Positions 1-5,424 of a stretch of 5,424 bases of DNA are shown one piece after another. The position numbers and the translations under genes are program-made. The stretch is taken from positions 1 to 5,424 of the forward strand of contig CANKCT010000068.1 in the NCBI GenBank assembly GCA_947480465.1. Direction: 5' to 3'. The notes under the pieces are model-generated. The model saw only the letters and a program-made list of their open reading frames with translations. It did no database searches and was not told the origin of the DNA. Numbering within the stretch: position 1 is the first letter of the stretch; each line of letters begins with the position of its first letter. Source of the stretch: Actinomycetota bacterium (lineage in GTDB: Bacteria > Actinomycetota > Actinomycetes > Nanopelagicales > Nanopelagicaceae).

Positions 1-379
1 AATACGAAATTCCCGGACGTTTATATTTTCTCGTGATGAAAATACGTGGATACTCTTCATTATTGGTTACTGCTAAATAATGATAAGACTTATCATCTTT
101 GAATTGAACGTTGTAATAAGGATTAAACTGTTTAATCCATGAGAATTCGAGTTGTAACGCTTCGACTTCAGTAGCAACTATTGTCCATTCAACCCGAACT
201 GCTTCATGGACCATGCGATCTGTTTTAGTCGCAAGGTTTGATTGAAAATAACTACTAAGTCGATTTTTTAAGTTTTTTGCCTTACCAACGTAAATCACTA
301 CATCATCGGCGTTATAGAAGCGGTATACACCAGGGTGCTCTGGAATATTACTCGGCCGATAGCTCTGCGGATCTGCCAT
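1..379 (-). CDS. uvrC: UvrABC system protein C, N-terminal part (GIY-YIG nuclease domain); 3' end runs off window
   Basis: UvrC is the endonuclease of nucleotide excision repair. Recruited by the UvrB-DNA pre-incision complex, it cuts 3' of the lesion with its N-terminal GIY-YIG domain and 5' with a C-terminal RNase H-like domain. Only the first 126 codons lie in the window. They read MADPQSYRPSNIPEHPGVYR at the start, with the GIY half-motif GVY at residues 17-19 and the YIG half-motif YVG at 30-32. The presumed catalytic residues are present by family alignment: Tyr30, Arg40 (in NLKNRLSSYF), Glu79 (in EALQLEFSWIK) and Asn90. DDKSYHYLAVT (95-105) and EEYPR (108-112) are typical of the end of this domain. 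The MADPxxYRP opening is common in actinobacterial UvrC and supports this ATG. The start lies 4 bases after the uvrA stop with only a weak A-rich AAAAAAG upstream, so translation probably depends on coupling to uvrA. The UVR, RNase H-like and HhH domains are outside the window and cannot be judged. Confidence 0.96.
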   Translation of the reverse strand, partial: MADPQSYRPSNIPEHPGVYRFYNADDVVIYVGKAKNLKNRLSSYFQSNLATKTDRMVHEAVRVEWTIVATEVEALQLEFSWIKQFNPYYNVQFKDDKSYHYLAVTNNEEYPRIFITRKYKRPGISY

Positions 380-383
380 GTTT

Positions 384-3242
384 TTACTTTTTTGCAGCAG
401 TTTTTCGATTGTTGGCAAGCATCGGTGCTAAATATTGACCCGTATAACTAGCTTTCACTTTTGCTACCTCTTCAGGAGTTCCCTCGGCTACGACTAATCC
501 CCCTCGGAAACCTCCTTCTGGCCCCATATCAATGACCCAGTCAGAGCATTTGATGACATCTAAATTGTGCTCAATCACTACAACAGTATTTCCAGTATCG
601 ACGAGACGATTCAAAACAATGAGTAGTTTGCTGACATCTTCAAAGTGCAGACCAGTTGTCGGTTCGTCGAGAACATATATCGTCCGCCCGGTGGAGCGGC
701 GTTGAAGCTCAGTGGCCAGTTTCACTCGTTGTGCCTCTCCCCCTGACAACGTTGGTGCTGATTGCCCGAGGCGTACATAACCCAAGCCCACATCATTGAG
801 CGTCTTTAAAAAGCGAGCAATTGTTGGAACTGATTCAAAAAATGCATGCGCTTCCTCAATAGGCATATTCAATACATCAGCAATTGTTTTGCCTTTATAG
901 TGAACCTCTAAAGTCTCTCGGTTATAGCGCGCCCCGTGGCACACTTCGCATGGTACGTATACATCTGGCAAAAAATTCATCTCAATCGTGATTGTTCCGT
1001 CGCCAGAGCAGTTCTCACAGCGTCCACCTTTAACGTTAAATGAGAATCTTCCTTGCTGGTAGCCGCGAATCTTTGCCTCAGTGGTTTCAGAGAAAAGTGC
1101 GCGCACTTTGTCGAATAAACCAGTATAGGTTGCTGGATTTGAACGTGGAGTACGTCCAATTGGGGATTGATCGACATGAACAACCTTATCCAGTAATTCA
1201 ATTCCGCTTACGCTTCTATGTCGCCCCGGAACTAATCGTGCACCGTTGAGCTTATTCGCAAGTGTTGTATATAAAATATCGTTCACTAAAGTTGACTTAC
1301 CCGAACCACTTACCCCTGTGACGGAAACGAAAACTCCAAGTGGAATTTCTACATCAATATTCTGGAGGTTATTTTCGCGGGCACCTTTAACGGTTAAAAC
1401 TCTTTTTGAATCGATTGGTCGTCGGGTTGCAGGTATAGCAATCGATTTACGGCCAGACAAATATGCCCCTGTTATTGATTCCTTGGATGCAACTAACTCT
1501 TCATAGCTTCCAGAAACGACAACATGCCCGCCATGTTCACCTGCACCGGGTCCAATATCTACAATCCAGTCTGCAGTCCTAATTGTTTCTTCATCATGCT
1601 CAACCACAATCAAGGTGTTTCCTAGATCACGCAAGTGTGTAAGGGTCTCGATGAGGCGGTGATTGTCACGTTGATGAAGACCGATACTCGGCTCATCTAA
1701 AACGTAAAGGACGCCAACAAGTCCGCTCCCAATCTGAGTTGCAAGGCGGATTCTCTGCGCCTCTCCGCCAGAAAGAGTTGCTGCCGGCCGTGCAAGTGAT
1801 AAGTAATCAAGACCGACATCGAGCAGAAAACCAAGACGTGCATGAACTTCCTTCATTACACGTTCTGCGATTTGCGCCTCTCGCTTAGTCAACTTGATAT
1901 TTTTGAGAAATTCCGCGCACTCAGAAATGGAAAGCTCAGTGATTTCACTAATATTTTTATTGCCGATAGTTACCGCCAATACCTCTGGCTTTAACCGTGC
2001 GCCAGCGCAGACATGGCAAGGGATTTCGCGCATATACGCCTCATACTTATCGCGGCTGTAGTCACTATCAGTTTCGCTATGACGTCGATGAATAAATGGA
2101 ACTACCCCTTCAAAACCTGTCGTGTAATTCTTTGTGCCATAACGTCCCTTATATTTCATCTTAATTTCATATTCGTACCCGTTTAATATCGCCTCTCGAA
2201 CTTTGACAGAGAGTTTTTTCCAAGGCGTATCGAGTGAAAATGGTAAATCTTTAGCTAGAGCTTCGAGTAGTCGGATGAAGTAATCCGCAGACTGGCCTCC
2301 CGACCATGGCGCAATCGCACCCTCGTTAATCGAGATCGAGTCATCTGGAATGATTAAATCTTCATCGACCTCTAACTTGGTTCCAATGCCCGAACACTCA
2401 GGACATGCACCAAAAGGTGAGTTAAATGAAAACGAGCGCGGCTCTAACTCTTCAAAAGATAGGTTGCAATCATGGCAGGCAAGATGCTCGCTAAATGTAC
2501 GTTCTTTGTCACTTGTCTTGGAGTCAACAAAATCTAAGACCACTATTCCAGATGCTAAACGCAATGCCGTTTCAATTGAATCTGTCAGCCGAGTTTTACT
2601 CTCAGCTTTTGCCGTGAGGCGATCCACAACGACTTCAATAGTGTGCTTTTCTTGCTTCTTCAACTTAGGCAAATCAGTTAGTGCAATAACTTCCCCATCA
2701 ACCCGAGCACGGGAATAACCTTGCGTGATTAGTTCAGCAAAGAGATCCACAAATTCGCCTTTTCGTGAGCGCACAACTGGGGCAAGGACTTGAAATTTCG
2801 TGGTGGACGGCATGGTCAAGATTTGATCAACTATCTGCTGCGGTGATTGTCGCGAAACCGCTTTTGAGCATTTGGGGCAATGTGGGCGACCAGCTCGCGC
2901 GAATAGTAAACGCAAGTAGTCATACACTTCCGTGATAGTTCCAACCGTGGAGCGCGGGTTCCGATTAGTAGATTTTTGATCGATAGAAACTGCAGGTGAA
3001 AGTCCCTCGATAAAATCAACATCAGGCTTATCCATCTGTCCTAAAAACTGGCGTGCATATGCCGACAAGGATTCAACGTAGCGACGTTGCCCCTCAGCAA
3101 AAATCGTATCGAATGCCAATGAAGATTTACCTGAACCTGACAACCCAGTAAAGACAATAAGTGCGTTACGAGGAAGTTCAATTGAAACATCTTTTAGATT
3201 GTGCTCGCGTGCACCACGCACTACTAACTTATCGATGCTCAT
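384..3242 (-). CDS. uvrA: UvrABC system protein A (excinuclease ATPase, damage sensor)
   Basis: UvrA dimerises, scans DNA for distorting lesions and loads UvrB using two ABC-type ATPase modules. At 952 residues it is normal length. Module I has Walker A GLSGSGKS (33-40), signature LSGGEAQR (490-497), Walker [10 protein letters not shown] (511-519) and H-loop VVEHD (546-550). Module II has GVSGSGKS (643-650), LSGGEAQR (832-839), TIYVLDEPT (854-862) and VIEHN (889-893). Three four-cysteine zinc sites can be assembled: Cys122/125 with Cys409/412, Cys256/259 with Cys280/283, and Cys742/745 with Cys765/768. The last is the DNA-recognition zinc finger of the family; the first is degenerate in E. 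coli UvrA but complete here, as in Bacillus. The UvrB-binding and insertion regions fall at about 120-410. The protein ends in a Lys/Ala tail (RKTAAKK) without the Gly-rich end of some homologues. The ATG overlaps the uvrB TGA by one base and is preceded by a purine-rich SD-like stretch; the [16 protein letters not shown] opening fits the family start. No motif is damaged. Confidence 0.99.
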   Translation of the reverse strand: MSIDKLVVRGAREHNLKDVSIELPRNALIVFTGLSGSGKSSLAFDTIFAEGQRRYVESLSAYARQFLGQMDKPDVDFIEGLSPAVSIDQKSTNRNPRSTVGTITEVYDYLRLLFARAGRPHCPKCSKAVSRQSPQQIVDQILTMPSTTKFQVLAPVVRSRKGEFVDLFAELITQGYSRARVDGEVIALTDLPKLKKQEKHTIEVVVDRLTAKAESKTRLTDSIETALRLASGIVVLDFVDSKTSDKERTFSEHLACHDCNLSFEELEPRSFSFNSPFGACPECSGIGTKLEVDEDLIIPDDSISINEGAIAPWSGGQSADYFIRLLEALAKDLPFSLDTPWKKLSVKVREAILNGYEYEIKMKYKGRYGTKNYTTGFEGVVPFIHRRHSETDSDYSRDKYEAYMREIPCHVCAGARLKPEVLAVTIGNKNISEITELSISECAEFLKNIKLTKREAQIAERVMKEVHARLGFLLDVGLDYLSLARPAATLSGGEAQRIRLATQIGSGLVGVLYVLDEPSIGLHQRDNHRLIETLTHLRDLGNTLIVVEHDEETIRTADWIVDIGPGAGEHGGHVVVSGSYEELVASKESITGAYLSGRKSIAIPATRRPIDSKRVLTVKGARENNLQNIDVEIPLGVFVSVTGVSGSGKSTLVNDILYTTLANKLNGARLVPGRHRSVSGIELLDKVVHVDQSPIGRTPRSNPATYTGLFDKVRALFSETTEAKIRGYQQGRFSFNVKGGRCENCSGDGTITIEMNFLPDVYVPCEVCHGARYNRETLEVHYKGKTIADVLNMPIEEAHAFFESVPTIARFLKTLNDVGLGYVRLGQSAPTLSGGEAQRVKLATELQRRSTGRTIYVLDEPTTGLHFEDVSKLLIVLNRLVDTGNTVVVIEHNLDVIKCSDWVIDMGPEGGFRGGLVVAEGTPEEVAKVKASYTGQYLAPMLANNRKTAAKK
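387..393 (-). other. A AAA AAG slippery heptamer at the uvrA 3' end
   Basis: The last two uvrA sense codons, AAA AAG, follow GCA, so the message contains A AAA AAG in exactly the X XXY YYZ phase of the dnaX -1 frameshift site, immediately before TAA. A -1 slip would read on for about 29 codons over the uvrC start and end at a TAG. It would not enter the uvrC frame, which is +1 relative to uvrA. I see no upstream Shine-Dalgarno stimulator and no convincing downstream hairpin, so function is doubtful; the heptamer itself is certain. Confidence 0.3.
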
Positions 3243-5323
3243 CAGATTCCTGCCTCTTCCATAGACTTCAGCTCGCGCTTTAAAATCTTGATCTCATCGC
3301 GAAGCCGTGCGGCAACCTCGAACTGGAGCTCGCCGGCAGCATTCTTCATCTGATCAGTGAGCGAGCCTATCAACGCCATTAAATCTTGTCGTGGCAGAGT
3401 GGTAAGCGTCTTCACATAGACTCCGGCCGATGGTGCGCTCTTTTGATTTGCCTTCTTATTATTTGCCAGCAACTCTTCGGTGTCCTCGGATTCACGGTTA
3501 ATAAGATCCGTAATGTCCGCAATTTTCTTACGCAACGGTTGAGGATCCACGCCGCGTTCGAGGTTATAGGCCACCTGTTTTGCTCGGCGCCGATTAGTTT
3601 CATCGATTGCCTTGGCCATCGAATCGGTGATGTTATCGGCATACATATGGACCTCGCCCGAAACATTTCGAGCGGCTCGGCCTATTGTTTGAATGAGTGA
3701 AGTTGCCGAACGCAAGAAACCCTCTTTGTCAGCATCCAAGATTGCAACTAACGAAACTTCAGGTAAATCAAGACCTTCGCGTAATAAATTGATTCCGATG
3801 AGTACATCATATTCACCAGTACGCAGTTCACGGAGGAGTTCGACTCTTCGCAACGTGTCTACTTCCGAGTGTAGATATCGGACACGAACGCCTTTCTCCT
3901 GCATATACTCGGTTAAGTCCTCAGACATCTTCTTAGTTAAAGTCGTCACAAGGACTCGTTCATTTTTCTCAACTCGAATGTTTATCTCATTGAGCAAATC
4001 ATCAATCTGACCTTTGATAGGTTTAATAATTATCTGCGGATCGACAAGACCTGTTGGACGGATAACTTGCTCGACCACATCCCCATTAACCTTAGCCATT
4101 TCATATTTTCCTGGAGTGGCCGACAAATAGAGTTTTTGTCCAGTACGCTCTAAAAATTCAGGGAACTTTAGCGGGCGATTATCAAGCGCACTGGGTAAAC
4201 GGAAGCCATGCTCAACAAGTGTGCGTTTTCTTGAGGCATCACCCTCATACATCGCCCCCAACTGCGGCACGGTTACGTGACTTTCGTCTATAACAACCAA
4301 GAAATCCTCAGGGAAATAATCTAATAAACAGTTTGGTGCAGAACCAGGCTCGCGACCATCTAAGTGACGTGAATAGTTTTCAATCCCGCTACAGAATCCG
4401 ATCTGCTCCATCATTTCGACATCAAAAGTCGTACGCATACGCAATCGTTGTGCTTCTAAAAGTTTTCCTTGTTTTTCAAATAGATTGAGTTGAACCTGAA
4501 GTTCATCCTCAATTTCACCTATGGCTCGCTTTATAGTTTCAGGCCCAGCGGCATAGTGTGTAGCTGGGAAAATATACATCTCAGTTTCATCGCGGATAAT
4601 TTCCCCAGTAAGTGGATGCAGAGTCGATATTTTCTCAATCTCATCACCAAACATCTCGATACGAATGGCAAGCTCCTCGTACATAGGAATAATCTCAATT
4701 GTGTCTCCACGAACTCTGAATGTGCCTCGTTCAAATGCCATGTCATTTCTTTTATATTGAACATCGACGAATCTGCGCAACAATGCATTGCGCTCTATTT
4801 CGTCCCCAACACGCAGTGTGACCATACGATCGATGTACTCTTGCGGGGTTCCAAGGCCATAGATACAGGAAACCGTTGCTACAACGATGACGTCGCGTCT
4901 TGTGAGAAGTGAGTTCGTTGCGGAGTGTCTGAGTCGCTCAACCTCATCATTGACACTCGAATCTTTTTCTATAAACGTATCTGTCTGCGGAACATATGCT
5001 TCAGGTTGGTAGTAGTCGTAATATGAAACAAAGTATTCAACCGCATTATTAGGAAGCAGCTCACGAAATTCATTTGCTAGTTGAGCAGCCAAAGTTTTAT
5101 TAGGCGCTAAAACCAATGTTGGTCGCTGTAGTTTCTCGATTAGCCAAGCAGTCGTAGCCGACTTTCCTGTTCCGGTAGCACCGAGTAGAACGACATCCTG
5201 CTCACCCGCCTGTAATCTACGAGCAATTTCTGCGATTGCCTCTGGTTGATCGCCAGCTGGAACATAATCACTAATTACTTCAAATGGCTCGACTCGGCGT
5301 TGCAAGTCAGATATCGGGCGCAT
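3242..5323 (-). CDS. uvrB: UvrABC system protein B (excinuclease helicase-like subunit)
   Basis: UvrB receives the lesion from UvrA, inserts a beta-hairpin between the strands to verify damage, and forms the complex that UvrC cuts. The protein has 693 residues, normal for Actinobacteria. Visible in order: Walker A GATGTGKS (48-55); beta-hairpin region with Tyr101/102/104/105, Tyr110 and Phe117, matching the E. coli hairpin aromatics with an offset of nine; domain 2 UvrA-contact segment around Arg192, Arg203 and Arg205; Walker B VVIDESH (343-349, Asp346-Glu347); motif III YLSATPG (399-405); motif [15 protein letters not shown] (510-523); motif [11 protein letters not shown] (545-553). A Glu/Asn/Lys-rich linker (about 610-635) leads to the C-terminal UVR motif (about 645-685, [14 protein letters not shown]) that binds UvrC. 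The [16 protein letters not shown] start agrees with the family and lies 13 bases after the upstream coaE stop. There is no Shine-Dalgarno sequence before this ATG; a TAGAAT six bases upstream hints at leaderless transcription. The TGA stop shares its A with the uvrA ATG. Confidence 0.99.
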   Translation of the reverse strand: MRPISDLQRRVEPFEVISDYVPAGDQPEAIAEIARRLQAGEQDVVLLGATGTGKSATTAWLIEKLQRPTLVLAPNKTLAAQLANEFRELLPNNAVEYFVSYYDYYQPEAYVPQTDTFIEKDSSVNDEVERLRHSATNSLLTRRDVIVVATVSCIYGLGTPQEYIDRMVTLRVGDEIERNALLRRFVDVQYKRNDMAFERGTFRVRGDTIEIIPMYEELAIRIEMFGDEIEKISTLHPLTGEIIRDETEMYIFPATHYAAGPETIKRAIGEIEDELQVQLNLFEKQGKLLEAQRLRMRTTFDVEMMEQIGFCSGIENYSRHLDGREPGSAPNCLLDYFPEDFLVVIDESHVTVPQLGAMYEGDASRKRTLVEHGFRLPSALDNRPLKFPEFLERTGQKLYLSATPGKYEMAKVNGDVVEQVIRPTGLVDPQIIIKPIKGQIDDLLNEINIRVEKNERVLVTTLTKKMSEDLTEYMQEKGVRVRYLHSEVDTLRRVELLRELRTGEYDVLIGINLLREGLDLPEVSLVAILDADKEGFLRSATSLIQTIGRAARNVSGEVHMYADNITDSMAKAIDETNRRRAKQVAYNLERGVDPQPLRKKIADITDLINRESEDTEELLANNKKANQKSAPSAGVYVKTLTTLPRQDLMALIGSLTDQMKNAAGELQFEVAARLRDEIKILKRELKSMEEAGI
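3247..3256 (-). promoter_or_regulatory. uvrA ribosome binding site (inside the uvrB 3' end)
   Basis: The message reads GAGGCAGGAA, then TCTG, then the TGATG-overlapped ATG of uvrA. AGGA lies 5 bases and GAGG 10 bases before the ATG, so either could pair with the 16S rRNA tail. Because the site is within uvrB codons and the stop and start overlap, ribosomes finishing uvrB are well placed to restart on uvrA. It is the best SD-like sequence at any start in the window. Assignment is by eye. Confidence 0.45.
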
Positions 5324-5329
5324 TGATTA

Positions 5330-5335
5330 ATTCTA
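5330..5335 (-). promoter_or_regulatory. Candidate -10 element of a leaderless uvrB promoter
   Basis: TAGAAT on the minus strand fits the TANNNT -10 consensus of actinobacterial housekeeping sigma factors and sits exactly six bases (TAATCA) before the uvrB ATG. That is the spacing at which transcription would start on or next to the A of ATG, giving a leaderless message. The absence of any Shine-Dalgarno sequence for uvrB agrees with this. No good TTGACA-like -35 is found 16-19 bases upstream, and the AT-rich gap makes a chance match easy. No actinobacterial LexA box (CGAAC-N4-GTTCG) is seen near it. Confidence 0.3.
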
Positions 5336-5336
5336 G

Positions 5337-5424
5337 TTATAAGTTGGGTAACGAGTCCCAGATGTTTTCGACTTTCCTCAATAAATCGTCTTCGCTGCCA
5401 TTATTTTCCAGGACAAAGTCAGCG
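5337..5424 (-). CDS. coaE: Dephospho-CoA kinase, C-terminal fragment; 5' end runs off window
   Basis: Dephospho-CoA kinase phosphorylates the ribose 3'-hydroxyl of dephospho-CoA with ATP, the last step of coenzyme A synthesis in the cytoplasm. Only the last 28 codons plus the TAA stop are present. They include ADFVLENNGSEDDLLRKVEN followed by IWDSLPNL. The pattern A-D-x-V-(I/L)-x-N-x-G, then a Leu-rich helix and a V-x-x-(I/L)-W near the end, is the characteristic CoaE C-terminus. The protein ends there, so it lacks the extra C-terminal GrpB/UPF0157 domain fused to CoaE in mycobacteria. Placement directly upstream of uvrB on the same strand matches the common actinobacterial coaE-uvrB linkage and supports the call. 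Catalytic motifs (the P-loop) are outside the window. Identity rests on a short match plus context. Confidence 0.8.
   Translation of the reverse strand, partial: ADFVLENNGSEDDLLRKVENIWDSLPNL

Noticed and set aside
352..359. Perfect palindrome TCGGCCGA inside the uvrC 5' end
   Set aside because: Eight bases with no loop, spanning conserved uvrC codons (YRPSN). It is too short to be called an operator or a frameshift-stimulating hairpin.
1246..1506. Plus-strand frame containing [19 protein letters not shown]
   Set aside because: This is the well-known antisense shadow of an ABC ATPase Walker A region and is often mis-annotated as a protein. It lies opposite the second UvrA P-loop.
2350..2718. 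A 122-codon plus-strand open frame opposite uvrA
   Set aside because: It lies wholly antisense to conserved uvrA coding sequence, has a Ser/Lys/Arg-rich translation with no recognisable domain, and has no clear start signals. It is a shadow of the real gene.
4490..4912. A 140-codon plus-strand open frame opposite uvrB
   Set aside because: It is antisense to the conserved helicase region of uvrB. The translation is rich in Cys, Asn and Ser with no motif, as expected from reading a real gene backwards.
5324..5424. Search for a LexA/SOS box upstream of uvrB
   Set aside because: No CGAAC-N4-GTTCG-like site is present in the gap or the visible coaE end. Any SOS control would have to act upstream of the window.
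1..5424. Search for CRISPR arrays, tRNA or rRNA genes, insertion sequences, terminators and long repeats
   Set aside because: None seen. The similar sequences within uvrA (two Walker A and two LSGGEAQR regions) are the ancient internal duplication of the ABC modules, not a recent repeat.

Overview
The window is a compact stretch of four same-strand (minus) genes, read right to left: the 3' end of a gene matching coaE (dephospho-CoA kinase), complete uvrB, complete uvrA, and the 5' end of uvrC. Together uvrB, uvrA and uvrC encode the incision machinery of bacterial nucleotide excision repair. Nothing is coded convincingly on the plus strand.

The sequence suggests an actinobacterium with unusually low GC for that phylum; I judge it mid-40s percent by eye and have not counted it. 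UvrB has the [16 protein letters not shown]alker A context and an MRP-type N-terminus. UvrC begins MADPxxYRP and carries EVEALQLE...WIK...DDKSY. The coaE-uvrB linkage is also common in Actinobacteria. Moderate GC with gaps of only 13 and 4 bases and a one-base overlap would fit a streamlined lineage such as freshwater acI (Nanopelagicales), but that placement is inference.

Layout on the minus strand: coaE C-terminus (5424 to 5337), 13-base gap, uvrB (5323 to 3242), one-base stop/start overlap (TGATG), uvrA (3242 to 384), 4-base gap, uvrC N-terminal GIY-YIG domain (379 to window start). There is no room for a terminator or unrelated gene, so this reads as one transcription unit. A TAGAAT hexamer six bases before the uvrB ATG could be the -10 element of an internal, leaderless promoter.

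How the genes work together: UvrA, a twin-ATPase zinc protein, finds helix-distorting lesions and loads UvrB. UvrB, a helicase-like damage verifier, forms the pre-incision complex. UvrC then cuts on both sides of the lesion. All catalytic and metal-binding motifs I checked in the visible parts are intact. I found no previously undescribed system. The more unusual details are the contiguous uvrBAC order, the possible leaderless uvrB promoter, and a dnaX-type slippery heptamer directly against the uvrA stop codon.
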